Virus record (IMG/VR): IMGVR_UViG_3300023172_004632 | Coordinates: 1 to 50,372 of that record | From: a virus | Length of the DNA stretch: 50,372 nt | Reading direction: 5' to 3' (one strand) | Shown: one piece after another, positions 33,914 to 42,899 of the stretch | Numbering within the stretch: position 1 is the stretch's first letter | How the letters are laid out: each line of letters begins with the position of its first letter | Notes under the pieces: model-generated | Databases searched by the model: none | Seen by the model: only the letters and a program-made list of their open reading frames with translations | Told to the model about the DNA's origin: nothing | Made by a program: the position numbers and the translations under genes

Positions 33914-36900
33914 GTGTCATTTAAGAATTTCAAAGTACCAAACCGATTCGTAGGCTTACACGGTCATTCAGGATTCTCAACATACGATGGTTTAGGTTAT
34001 CCAGCCGATCATATTGATTTTGTTCTTGAGAATCAAATGGACGCCTGGGGTCTCACAGATCACGGTCACGGATCAGGTTTGGCTCACGCTCATAAGCACT
34101 TTGAGAAGATGAAAAAATCAGGTAGAAAATATCGACAAGTTTATGGTGTCGAGTTTTATTTTGTCGAAGATTTAGACGAGTGGAAGCGCCAATACGAGAA
34201 CCACAAAGCTCGCATTAAAGCAGAGCGAGATGCAAAAAAAATCGAAGCCCTTGCTACCACAGACGTTAATGTTGACAATGAAGACGAACTTATGTCTGAA
34301 GGTCATACTATTGAGAACGAGGATGAGTCTAAGCAGGGTTCAAAGGGCAAGCCAGAATGGATGCGTCGATACCACTTGGTTGTAACAGCTCGAGACCCAA
34401 AAGGATTAGCTAATCTATTCACGCTCGTCAAGCGAGGATATAAGGACGGTTTCTATCGTTTTCCTCGCATCGACTTCAAGATGCTCAAGGAGTTTGGAGA
34501 AGGTCTCAACGTCTCTACGGCATGTGTAGGCGGAATATTCAGCGGCAGAACTTTTCAAGAGTTTCCTGACCTAACATTTGATGAGCTCGGCCCCGAATTG
34601 CTCGATGATCCAGTCAAGAAAGCACGCCTGATGAAAACACTTGGCAACCTTACTGACAGGTTTGTTGACGCTGTAGGTGAGGACAACTTCTTCTATGAGT
34701 TGCAATTCAACAAGCTTTCAGCTCAACATATGGTCAACAGAGCTTTGATCGAATTGCACGATCAGACTGGAATCAACCTTATTACAACTTGTGACTCTCA
34801 CTATCCCACTCCTAACAAATGGGAAGCTAGAGAGCTTTATAAGAAGCTCGGATGGATGGGTAAGGAGATGACTCCTCTTCCTGAGTTTGATGACCTTAAG
34901 TGTGAGCTGTATCCCAAGAATGCCTCACAGGTCTGGGATGAGTTTGAGCTCGGCTGGAACAAGTATGATTTCTATAAAGGGCGTGAGGACATAGTCAAGG
35001 ATAGTATCGAGAGGACCCACGACCAAGTCTGGGATCGCTATCAAGACATGTGGGTGGATTCAAAGGCTAAGCTGCCGAATTACGCTGTGCCTCAAAAGAG
35101 TCATCCCTGCTATCCTTCTGCTCCTGAAGAGACGCCCTTCCAGCAGTTGGCGCTCAAGGTAAAGAACGCAATGATCAGTACGGGTCTTGCTTCTAAGCCT
35201 GAGTATGTTGCTCGAGTCAAGGAAGAACTGGACGATATCAAGTTTCTTGGCTTTGAGAATTACTTTTTGACTATGCATGACGTGTTCCACCTCGCAGCTG
35301 AAAAGACGCTGTTCGGCCCCGCTCGAGGTTCAGGTGGCGGATCCCTTGTCAATTACTTGTTAGGCATTACTCAGGTTGATCCCATTCCATACGGATTGCT
35401 CTGGTCTCGATTCCTCGGCCGCCATCGTACTTCTTGGCCTGATATTGACTCTGATGCTGGCGACCGCGATGCGCTCATCGACGCAGCTAGAGAGCTTTTT
35501 GGTGAAGATGCAGTGATTCCTGTCTCTAACTTCAACACTCTTAAACTCAAGTCCATCGTTAAGGATGTTGCCAAGTTTTATGATGTTCCATTCCAAGAGG
35601 TGAATGCGCTTACAGGACCACTCCAATCTGAGGTTGAGCCTCATGCTCGAGATGCTAACACTGAGAAGTCTGTGTTCGTCCTCACCCATGAGGATTGCAT
35701 GAAGTACTCCAAGAAGTACAAGGATTTCATGGAGAAGTACCCTGACGTTGAAAAGCACGTGAGTACACTATTCATGGAGCAGAGATCTATTGGTCGACAC
35801 GCAGGTGGTGTCCTAATTGCCGATGAGCGTGAGCTTGAGCAGACAATGCCGTTAATCTCAGTGCGTGGTGACTTACAGACTCCTTGGACTGAAGGCATGA
35901 ACTTCCGTAACCTGGAAGATAACGGCTTTATTAAGTTTGACTTTCTTGGATTGACGCTGATGAAGGATGTGGAAAACTGCATTCGCAGAATCTTGATCAA
36001 GAACGGCAATCCCTCACCAACCTTTTTACAGATCAGAGATTTCTTTGATGAGCATCTTAACTGTCGCTACATAGGGCAGGATGACCAAAAGGTTTGGGAA
36101 AACACATATCATAATGCATCATTTGCACCCGGCATCTTCCAATTTACTGCTCAAGGTGCCAGAAACTTCTGCCACCAAGCTAAGCCTCGAAACATTGAGG
36201 AGCTTGCTGCAATTACTGCTATTTACCGGCCTGGACCACTCAAGGCAAATGTTCACGTTAAATACGTGGAAGCCGGAAAAGATATCGAGAATATCCAGTA
36301 TGCACATCCGATCATCGAGGAGGTCTTAGGGCCAACAAGAGGCTTCATTACTTTCCAAGAACAGTTTATGACGCTTGCTGTTAAGCTTGCCGGATTCTCT
36401 CCAGGTGAATCAGATAAGATGCGCAAGACTCTTGTGAAGAAGTCTTTGGATACGATCGGTAAAAAAGGCTCTGAGCGTGACCAGCTTCGCAAGCAGTTCG
36501 TTGAAGGTGCAGAAAGGCTCCACGGCCTAGATCCAAAGGATATGAACGATCTCTTTGACAAGATCGAGTTCTTCTCTCTCTACGGATTTAATAAGTCACA
36601 TGCTGTTGCTTACGCAATCGACAGCTACTACGCTGCGTGGCTATATACTTATCATCCCAGAGAGTGGATCGCTACTGTTCTCGAGTCTGAGAATAATTCG
36701 CCACAAGGGCTAGCAAAAGCTATTCGAGAATCCAAAGCGTTAGGCTATAAGTTTGCTCCAGCAGATGTAAACTATTCAGGAGACGAGTGGACCTATAATA
36801 AAGAGTTGCAAGCTCTCATGCCTCCCCTTTCATCAATTAAAGGGCTTGGCGATAAAGCGATGGATGAAATACTTTCTGCTCGTCCATTTAAGAACTTGAA

Positions 36901-37843
36901 TGATCTTTTCTATGACAGTGAAGGTGAGTGGCGGCATTCTAAAGTGAACAAGACTTGCTTTGAAGCGCTATGTCAGATTGAAGCGCTCTCTTCTCTCGAG
37001 GAGTTCAAGGAAGGAAAACTCGATAATCATAGACAGCTCCTTCACATCATCTCAGAAAACTATGAAAAGATCAGGAAAGGTCGAACAGGAGAAGACAAGC
37101 TCCGTGAACGCCTAGTTCGAATCGGCGAGCAAATCAAAGATGAGTTCGACAAGATCTTGCGCGTTTACGAGAAGACTAAGATGTCCGATTTGCAAGAACA
37201 AGCGTATCAACATATCTTTAATTGCAGTATCGTTGACTGGTGCTACAGTGAGCATGCAGCAGATTTAGTCAAAGACATAGGGCATCCGAACCATAAGCGA
37301 CAAGCTCAACTCGATAAATGCTTCGAAAGGCTTGCAAACTACTATGCCAGAAGAGATAAACTCGCAGACAGAATAGAGTCACTATTCAATATTGACACTT
37401 CTATTCTAGGTGTCTCTCACATCAAGGATTGGTCAAGAGATGAAAAGATAGTCTTGTACCAACAAATAACGTCAGCTATTAATAACGCGCTGGTCTTTCC
37501 TGTAGAAGTTATGCGTAGAATTGAGAAAGCTGATGTTAAGTCTATATGTGAAATGGTGGGCGGAGATAAAGGTGTTGCCTGGGGTTGTGCAACTGAGATC
37601 ATTAAAAAGAAGACCAAAAACGGCAAGGAATTTTACCGAATCAGAATGATGGACGACCAGAACAGGACAGCATGGCTTCGTGTTTGGGGCAAGTTCTTTG
37701 ATTGGGGTGAAGAGCGAGGTCAAAAGATCTATTATGAACCGCAACCCTTTTCCTACTGGCTTGTGGAAACCGAAGTAGATCCAAACTGGGGTGCATCTTC
37801 AGCCGCCTGGAAAATGAGAAAGATACCGCTTTATGATGATTAA
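33914..37843 (+). CDS. C-family replicative DNA polymerase (DnaE / Pol III alpha type)
   Basis: GTG start 6 bases after CAGGAG. 1309 residues. An N-terminal PHP domain has GLHGHSGFSTYDG and GLTDHGHGSG with metal-ligand histidines. The polymerase core has RGSGGGSLVNYLLGITQVDP, the catalytic SWPDIDSDAGD with D510 and D512, and IKFDFLGL with D676. The FNKSHAVAYA helix follows. A helix-hairpin-helix stretch (PLSSIKGLGDKAMDEIL) and a C-terminal OB-like region follow. This is the E. coli DnaE domain order, not PolC. An insertion of charged residues (about 95-150) interrupts the PHP domain. It is probably the main replicase, working with the DnaB-type helicase. No clamp or clamp-loader gene is visible in the window. 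Confidence 0.92.
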   Translation: MSFKNFKVPNRFVGLHGHSGFSTYDGLGYPADHIDFVLENQMDAWGLTDHGHGSGLAHAHKHFEKMKKSGRKYRQVYGVEFYFVEDLDEWKRQYENHKARIKAERDAKKIEALATTDVNVDNEDELMSEGHTIENEDESKQGSKGKPEWMRRYHLVVTARDPKGLANLFTLVKRGYKDGFYRFPRIDFKMLKEFGEGLNVSTACVGGIFSGRTFQEFPDLTFDELGPELLDDPVKKARLMKTLGNLTDRFVDAVGEDNFFYELQFNKLSAQHMVNRALIELHDQTGINLITTCDSHYPTPNKWEARELYKKLGWMGKEMTPLPEFDDLKCELYPKNASQVWDEFELGWNKYDFYKGREDIVKDSIERTHDQVWDRYQDMWVDSKAKLPNYAVPQKSHPCYPSAPEETPFQQLALKVKNAMISTGLASKPEYVARVKEELDDIKFLGFENYFLTMHDVFHLAAEKTLFGPARGSGGGSLVNYLLGITQVDPIPYGLLWSRFLGRHRTSWPDIDSDAGDRDALIDAARELFGEDAVIPVSNFNTLKLKSIVKDVAKFYDVPFQEVNALTGPLQSEVEPHARDANTEKSVFVLTHEDCMKYSKKYKDFMEKYPDVEKHVSTLFMEQRSIGRHAGGVLIADERELEQTMPLISVRGDLQTPWTEGMNFRNLEDNGFIKFDFLGLTLMKDVENCIRRILIKNGNPSPTFLQIRDFFDEHLNCRYIGQDDQKVWENTYHNASFAPGIFQFTAQGARNFCHQAKPRNIEELAAITAIYRPGPLKANVHVKYVEAGKDIENIQYAHPIIEEVLGPTRGFITFQEQFMTLAVKLAGFSPGESDKMRKTLVKKSLDTIGKKGSERDQLRKQFVEGAERLHGLDPKDMNDLFDKIEFFSLYGFNKSHAVAYAIDSYYAAWLYTYHPREWIATVLESENNSPQGLAKAIRESKALGYKFAPADVNYSGDEWTYNKELQALMPPLSSIKGLGDKAMDEILSARPFKNLNDLFYDSEGEWRHSKVNKTCFEALCQIEALSSLEEFKEGKLDNHRQLLHIISENYEKIRKGRTGEDKLRERLVRIGEQIKDEFDKILRVYEKTKMSDLQEQAYQHIFNCSIVDWCYSEHAADLVKDIGHPNHKRQAQLDKCFERLANYYARRDKLADRIESLFNIDTSILGVSHIKDWSRDEKIVLYQQITSAINNALVFPVEVMRRIEKADVKSICEMVGGDKGVAWGCATEIIKKKTKNGKEFYRIRMMDDQNRTAWLRVWGKFFDWGEERGQKIYYEPQPFSYWLVETEVDPNWGASSAAWKMRKIPLYDD

Positions 37844-38027
37844 GCCAGGTGAACTAGTTCGAATAACAAAAACCGCTGTACAAGATAGTAGGTTTTTGAA
37901 CAAGGTTGGAGTGTTAATACGTGACGACGGAGTGGATGATTGTGGAATTCCAGAAGTATTCATTCTTGTTGAAAGTGATATAATATGCGTATATCCTGAT
38001 GGATATGAGATTGTGGAGAAAAATTGA
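37833..38027 (+). CDS. small hypothetical protein (64 aa)
   Basis: Overlaps the polymerase stop by 11 bases; ATG at 37833 or 37836. Beta-rich, with GELVRITKTAV, KVGVLIRDDG and DIICVYPDGYEIV, a pattern like small SH3-type barrels. No known function. It ends in a TTGA overlap with the kinase fusion gene. Confidence 0.55.
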   Translation: MMIKPGELVRITKTAVQDSRFLNKVGVLIRDDGVDDCGIPEVFILVESDIICVYPDGYEIVEKN

Positions 38028-38935
38028 TAACCTTTCCCGTCAATAAAATCGTTTTAGAGGGTTGCGACCTCTCAGGAAAGACAACGCTTTACAACGAGAT
38101 ACACAAAAGGTCAGGGTTTAGGTGGAACATGGATGATAGATCCGGTGTTTCAATGTGTGTTTACGCTAACCTTTATAATCGGGATGATTTTTATCACCGA
38201 AATAATCTCCATTTGGAGATGTCGAACTTAAACAACCAGTTTGTTCTTCTGTACCCAGACATTCATACCATTCATGAAAGATTTTTAAGCAGAGGTGATG
38301 AAGCACAAGATATCTCTTCTTTGAGCGACCTTCACGTTCTTTTTGGAAAAGAGCTTGAAAGATATTGCATGCTACCTAATTTTCATATTTTCCAGACCGG
38401 AAAACCAGAAGAACAAGCACAAGAAGTTGTAAGAAGATGTCGGAGGCTTGAAAATATCTCCATAGACACAATCGGAAATTATGTCAGAGAGTTTGCCAAA
38501 TTTCAGCCTAACAGAGAATCCACTACAGTTCAATTTCACTTTTATGATGACGGGACCTTTGGCACAGTTAACGAAGCAATTCTTTCAACTCCTGGTGAAG
38601 AAGAATACTACCAAAAGATCAGGCAGAACTTCCTTCAAAAGATTGAAAATGAGCTTAAGGGAAACAATCACTACGGTAGAAAAGAGACGCCTGAATCTAG
38701 GCGGTTTGTGTTTGCAGGCGAAGAATGCATATCGTTCATTCAGGCAGTATTTAGAGATGATCTACTTGATGTGCACGCTGTGTTTAGATCTTCCGATACC
38801 GAGCACAAGACAGGAACAGACGTTCAGCTGATACACATGCTTGGAAGAGATGTATTTAGAATTCTTAATCTAGACCCGGCCCAACACAAGGCTAGATTTC
38901 GATTTAATGTTAATAGTGCACACGTGCTAATCTAG
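38024..38935 (+). CDS. P-loop nucleotide kinase fused to thymidylate-synthase-fold core (possible dCMP hydroxymethylase type)
   Basis: TTG start in a TTGA overlap, with GGAG 6 bases upstream. Residues 1 to about 145 are a deoxynucleotide or thymidylate-kinase-like domain with EGCDLSGKTT (12-21). Residues about 165-303 resemble the catalytic core of thymidylate synthase. C235 is followed by Q240 at +5, R255-S256 at +20 and +21, D258, D266 at +31 and a final AHV at 299-301. The spacing C to R-S (20) and C to N/D (31) equals that of L. casei TS (C198, R218, N229) and of T4 dCMP hydroxymethylase (C148, D179). The +31 residue is Asp, as in the hydroxymethylase, not Asn as in TS. The segment lacks most of the TS N-terminus and the C-terminal tail, so activity is not certain. 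Confidence 0.55.
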   Translation: MITFPVNKIVLEGCDLSGKTTLYNEIHKRSGFRWNMDDRSGVSMCVYANLYNRDDFYHRNNLHLEMSNLNNQFVLLYPDIHTIHERFLSRGDEAQDISSLSDLHVLFGKELERYCMLPNFHIFQTGKPEEQAQEVVRRCRRLENISIDTIGNYVREFAKFQPNRESTTVQFHFYDDGTFGTVNEAILSTPGEEEYYQKIRQNFLQKIENELKGNNHYGRKETPESRRFVFAGEECISFIQAVFRDDLLDVHAVFRSSDTEHKTGTDVQLIHMLGRDVFRILNLDPAQHKARFRFNVNSAHVLI

Positions 38936-38945
38936 GAAAAAAACA

Positions 38946-39386
38946 GTGTCAGACCCAAACCACCGAAGCTCAAAATATCCTCTCAGCACAATGTCTGCGC
39001 CTATAAAACCTACAGATATCACAAGACACAAAGCTGAAACGCTTAAGGTTACAAATCACTATGTAAAAAAAGAATACGATCGCCTTTATGAGCAAGCTGA
39101 GGTTCTCATGAAGCAGTTTAATGATCTAGACCGACGCGTTAAAATAACGACTATGATCGAATCGGTTCGTAGAAAATTTAAACCCGTCCCTGGGAACACG
39201 TATTGGCTTTATATGAGAGACCGCGGAGATTTATTTTTAAGCCTAATAGGAAAAGATGATTGGGCAGCAGGAATACCGGGGCAGTACGTTGCGCAAGTCG
39301 AAAGACTGGGTGATAGTACTTGGGAAGTAATTGATACACATGAAGACTTTAAGTCATTTTGGGAAAAAATCAAGGGAGACGAGTAA
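38946..39386 (+). CDS. DUF2452-family protein (146 aa)
   Basis: GTG start behind AGGAAA. The C-terminal half has the DUF2452 pattern: KPVPGNTYWLYMRDRGDLF, then SLIGKDDWAAGIPGQYVAQV and a final Trp-Glu. The N-terminus is basic and helical (VKKEYDRLYEQAEVLMKQF). The family's biochemical role is not known to me. It lies between the kinase fusion and an epimerase gene, abutting the latter. Confidence 0.6.
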   Translation: MSDPNHRSSKYPLSTMSAPIKPTDITRHKAETLKVTNHYVKKEYDRLYEQAEVLMKQFNDLDRRVKITTMIESVRRKFKPVPGNTYWLYMRDRGDLFLSLIGKDDWAAGIPGQYVAQVERLGDSTWEVIDTHEDFKSFWEKIKGDE

Positions 39387-40313
39387 ATGAGAAGAGCACT
39401 AGTTACAGGTGCAGCAGGATTTATAGGATCAAATCTGGTCAAAAGGCTCTTGGCAGAAGGCTGGGATGTTGTAGGCGTAGATGACCTTAGCTCGGGACAC
39501 CTTGAGCTACTTGACGGTGTTAGAGGACTGCGGCTTGTTATAAACGATTTCGCCTGCAAATCGATAATCGAATCCATTGAGTGTCAAGAATTTGATGTCG
39601 TCTTTCACTTGGCGGCAATTCCAAGAGTAAGTTTCTCAGTTGAGAATCCTGCGCTTACCACTGACGTCAATGTCGCGAGAACAGTCTGTCTTATGGAGGC
39701 ATGCCGCGGAAACGTAGAGAGGTTTGTGTATTCATCTTCTTCGTCGGTTTATGGAGGAGCGGATACTCTTCCTACACCAGTGACATATCCCAGAGATCCT
39801 AAGTCTCCATACGCATGGCAGAAATCTTGCATAGAAGATCTTCTTAGAACTTTTGGAAACTTGTACGATTTTGACTCCGTGTGCCTAAGATATTTTAATG
39901 TCTTTGGTCCCAGTCAATATGGTGACTCTCCTTACTCGACTGCAATCTCTGCGTGGTGTCATGCTGTTAAAAACGGAACGCCTCTTCGCAAAGATGGATC
40001 AGGAGAGCAAAGTAGAGATATGTGTTATGTCGATAATGTTGTAGATGTAAACATTCGTGCAGCAAATCACGAAGGAACATTTAGAGGTGAAGCTTTCAAT
40101 GTGGCATGCGGCGATCGAACAAGCAATAACGAAATCCTCGATGCCTTTAAAGAGAGGTTCGGAGATTTACAAATAGATGAGGCACCGTTTAGGCCTGGAG
40201 ATGTTATGCACACTCAGGCAGACATTTCAGAAACTGAACGTGTATTTGGTTATAAACCACTTGTTCGTTTTTGGGAAGGCCTTGAGAAAACTTTTGACTG
40301 GTGGGACATTTAA
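39387..40313 (+). CDS. NAD-dependent nucleotide-sugar epimerase (GalE-like)
   Basis: ATG directly after the previous stop, with a GGGAGACGAG ribosome site. A 308-residue extended SDR: GAAGFIG (G8, G11, G14), D31-D32 for the ribose, FHLAAIPRVS, SSSSSVYGG with the catalytic Ser, and PYAWQKS with Y142 and K146. The C-terminal half has LRYFNVFGPSQ and SRDMCYVDNVVDVN, as in UDP-glucose 4-epimerases and related enzymes. It is a second sugar-nucleotide enzyme beside the one at 28129, with no glycosyltransferase in view. Confidence 0.85.
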   Translation: MRRALVTGAAGFIGSNLVKRLLAEGWDVVGVDDLSSGHLELLDGVRGLRLVINDFACKSIIESIECQEFDVVFHLAAIPRVSFSVENPALTTDVNVARTVCLMEACRGNVERFVYSSSSSVYGGADTLPTPVTYPRDPKSPYAWQKSCIEDLLRTFGNLYDFDSVCLRYFNVFGPSQYGDSPYSTAISAWCHAVKNGTPLRKDGSGEQSRDMCYVDNVVDVNIRAANHEGTFRGEAFNVACGDRTSNNEILDAFKERFGDLQIDEAPFRPGDVMHTQADISETERVFGYKPLVRFWEGLEKTFDWWDI

Positions 40314-40361
40314 TAACGCAGGTGTAACAAGATACATATTTACAGCGTCTGGAGTAGTTTA

Positions 40362-42242
40362 ATGGGTGGTATTGCATTTAAAGATAGTCAAGGAAGCTCA
40401 TTAGCAAGCGGAGTTGAAAGACAATATGTGAAAGACACACTCGATGATCTCTTCACAAACCACTTAAAAGATGCAGGAATTTCAGGATACGAGCCGGTTG
40501 GCTCTACGGGAAAGAAATCTATCGCTGGGGATCTTGATATCGCAGTTCAACCTGAACAGGAAGATGTCAAACTAGCAAAAACTCAGATCTATAGAAATCT
40601 TGTTGGTTCGTTAGGCGCTGATAGAGTAAAGGTGATCGGTCCCAACCTCACAGTTTTATATCCAATAAAAGGTGATCCAGAAGAGCGAGATGCTCAGGTC
40701 GACTTAATGATTGCGCCAGATCTTGAGAGCGCAGGGTGGTTGATGGCAGGTGTCGGGGACGAAGGCATCAAAGGCATTTTTAGAAACGTGATGCTTGGGC
40801 ATATTGCTGCAGAGAGAAGCAAAGAGCTTGGAACTCATGAGAAGTTAACTGTCGCCACCCCCGGCGGACTAGGCAGACTTTCTCTTGATCCTGCTCTTGA
40901 TCCTGAGTTACCAAAAAACAAGCGAAAGTTTAAGCTAGTAGGCCCGAGAATCACTAGCCCGCAAGCAATATTGGACGGTTTAGGCATTCCAAGCAATCCA
41001 GCAGAGACTGCAAGTTTTGAAGGACTGGTAAATGTTATGACTAAAGATCCTGAGTTAAAACAAATGCTTTCGACGTTTAAAGATTATTTATCACAAAGAG
41101 TGACTAATGCACAACACCCACAATTTCAAAGAGTGCTAAGTCACGTGGAGTCAGTTATGAGTGAAGCTATGATTAGAAGTGCAGTGAGAAAGATGCTAGA
41201 AATGAAGCAGAATCAACTGCAGGAAAAGATTGTAAAGATAGGTGAGGATGAGCTTTACGATCTCACAGATGATAACCTCGAAGCTCTGAGATCATTTATA
41301 CGATCCGAGCTCGGTGTAAGCGAATACGATCCTGACGCATCACGTCAGTCTTACATTGATTCGATTGACGCAGTGAGAGGTGACACTCAATTTTCTGATG
41401 CTATGGCAGGCTACCCTGATGAGTACAAAAAACTTGTTTTGGATTATCTCATGTCTGCTGAAGAAGGACCAGATGAGATTGGTCCAATGCTATTTTCTCT
41501 CTCTGCAGGCAATTCATCCCTAGTAGATATCCCAGATCAGCTTTTAGATATTCTTCACTATAATGAAGGGCAAGGGCTTGGGCGAGGAGAGCTTTTAACT
41601 CCACTTCTTTACGACAAGTCTTCTTGGGTTGGCGGTGCATCCGCTACACACGACGTAGATATCGGAGATCAAGCCTGGGAAATTAAGCATCACAGGTCTT
41701 TCAACGAACCTTTCGTTTTCGGTGGCGGTGCAAAGTCTTTCTTTAGATCGCCTAATAATCTCGCTTCAGCAATTAAAGCTGCTGGGTACGATATAGACCA
41801 GTTGCAAACAATGGGTAGAGACGAAAGCTTAAAGGCGATTGAGGACATTGTCACTAACTACAAGCCAGAGATTGACGGTAAGGTTATAGACTCTTCTGCA
41901 AAGATGCTTCACTTGCTTGATCAAATTGCTAGAGAGCACGTTCTACCCAAGGGAGAGGCAGGCGTTCTTTTATATCAGTCTAAGTCCGCTGCTGGATCAC
42001 CTGCAAAAACTAGATTTGTTGACAAGGATGATCTTTACTTCTACGCTTTCGGTGGAAGAAAGACCGGTAGATATCTTCTATACGCACCTGAATCACCATC
42101 CCCCAGTCGAGAATCTATGGCACCTCCCGTTGTTGACGAAGAAGAACCAGCACAACCTGAAGAGGCTGAGCAGTCAGAAGAAAATCTGAATGAGTCAGCG
42201 CAAAATCGATGGCAGCTAATAGCGGGTATCAAAGATGTCTAA
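40362..42242 (+). CDS. nucleotidyltransferase fused to PD-(D/E)XK nuclease-like domain (626 aa)
   Basis: GGAG 9 bases before the ATG. N-terminal domain (about 20-180): GSTGKKSIAGDLDIAV gives G47-S48 and D57-x-D59, and AQVDLMI gives D114. This is the Pol-beta-type nucleotidyltransferase triad. The centre (266-288) has the MIRSAVRKML helix seen in other proteins here. The C-terminal domain (about 400-600) has GRGELL (E410), then DVDIGDQAWEIK (D431 or D433, E440, K442), a PD-(D/E)XK arrangement, followed by FGGGAKSFFR. The tail is Glu/Pro-rich and ends with LNESAQNRW. It could be a packaged effector that both modifies and cuts nucleic acid. Overlaps the ADP-ribosyltransferase-like gene by 8 bases. 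Confidence 0.58.
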   Translation: MGGIAFKDSQGSSLASGVERQYVKDTLDDLFTNHLKDAGISGYEPVGSTGKKSIAGDLDIAVQPEQEDVKLAKTQIYRNLVGSLGADRVKVIGPNLTVLYPIKGDPEERDAQVDLMIAPDLESAGWLMAGVGDEGIKGIFRNVMLGHIAAERSKELGTHEKLTVATPGGLGRLSLDPALDPELPKNKRKFKLVGPRITSPQAILDGLGIPSNPAETASFEGLVNVMTKDPELKQMLSTFKDYLSQRVTNAQHPQFQRVLSHVESVMSEAMIRSAVRKMLEMKQNQLQEKIVKIGEDELYDLTDDNLEALRSFIRSELGVSEYDPDASRQSYIDSIDAVRGDTQFSDAMAGYPDEYKKLVLDYLMSAEEGPDEIGPMLFSLSAGNSSLVDIPDQLLDILHYNEGQGLGRGELLTPLLYDKSSWVGGASATHDVDIGDQAWEIKHHRSFNEPFVFGGGAKSFFRSPNNLASAIKAAGYDIDQLQTMGRDESLKAIEDIVTNYKPEIDGKVIDSSAKMLHLLDQIAREHVLPKGEAGVLLYQSKSAAGSPAKTRFVDKDDLYFYAFGGRKTGRYLLYAPESPSPSRESMAPPVVDEEEPAQPEEAEQSEENLNESAQNRWQLIAGIKDV

Positions 42243-42831
42243 TATGAAGGTCTTGATGGAAGGGTGGAGAACCTTTCTAAATGAGCAAGACGACGATCAG
42301 GGGCATTATTATCATTTATCACCTGTGAAATTTGAACAGTTCGCCCAGCAACTCAAACCTGCCCACATAGCGTCAGAGCCTGGATTTCACTTTGGAACCA
42401 AAAAGACTGCGCTAATAGTCGCAGACAAGCTCAAGAAAGAGGGCAGAGTAAAACCAGGTGACGTGGTTTATCTTTATAAAGTAAGCCTTAACATGACTAG
42501 CCCACTAAAGATGCTTGAGAATAGAATGGGATCTTGGGGTGTTGCATCTATTGTTAACGAGATGTTTGAGGGAGAAACTTCATTTTCACCGTCTGATGAA
42601 CAAATTGATGATTTCTATGAAGATGTAGTCACAACACCTTCAGGCGAGAACTTAAAAGATTTAATGTTCGAACCCGCTATAGAAGTAAAAGAATTCATTA
42701 GCTGGTTTAACGATCAAGGCTATGATTCAATCGAATATGATAACACATTTGAAGGTGGAGGAACATCTTACATTGTGTTTAAGCCTGAACAAATCTCCAT
42801 CGTTGATGTTGAAGAGTACGAAGTTTCTTAA
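42235..42831 (+). CDS. ADP-ribosyltransferase-like protein with possible capsid-targeting N-terminus (198 aa)
   Basis: The N-terminus reads MKVLMEGWRTFLNE and then QDD, a short amphipathic helix ending in L-N-E. This resembles T4 capsid-targeting peptides cut after (L/I)xE. The rest has features of phage ADP-ribosyltransferase domains: YYHLSP (25-30), PGFHFGTKKTA (49-59), GDVVYLYKV, and a C-terminal GYDSIEYDNTFEGGGTSYIV followed by PEQI, in which the Tyr and Glu-rich loop would hold NAD. T4 Alt is a capsid-packaged enzyme of this type. The assignment is by pattern only; the catalytic Glu is not certain. Start at 42235 or at the ATG at 42244. Confidence 0.55.
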   Translation: MSNMKVLMEGWRTFLNEQDDDQGHYYHLSPVKFEQFAQQLKPAHIASEPGFHFGTKKTALIVADKLKKEGRVKPGDVVYLYKVSLNMTSPLKMLENRMGSWGVASIVNEMFEGETSFSPSDEQIDDFYEDVVTTPSGENLKDLMFEPAIEVKEFISWFNDQGYDSIEYDNTFEGGGTSYIVFKPEQISIVDVEEYEVS

Positions 42832-42867
42832 TTTAAACATAATAAAAGAATAAAAAAACCTCGAATG

Positions 42868-42876
42868 TGTTATAAT
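42868..42876 (+). promoter_or_regulatory. extended -10 promoter before the IMPDH-type gene
   Basis: TGTTATAAT at 42868-42876 is a perfect extended -10 (TGn plus TATAAT) in the 68-base gap. The preceding GAATG makes GAATGTGTTAT identical to the element at 18878-18888. GGAG at 42891-42894 then precedes the GTG at 42900. There is no usable -35, as expected for extended -10 promoters. Confidence 0.55.
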
Positions 42877-42899
42877 CATTTATATCACATGGAGAAATA

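Noticed and set aside
35360-36009. Minus-strand open frames inside the DnaE-type polymerase gene
   Set aside because: They are shadows of the polymerase coding sequence with no motif or start signal.
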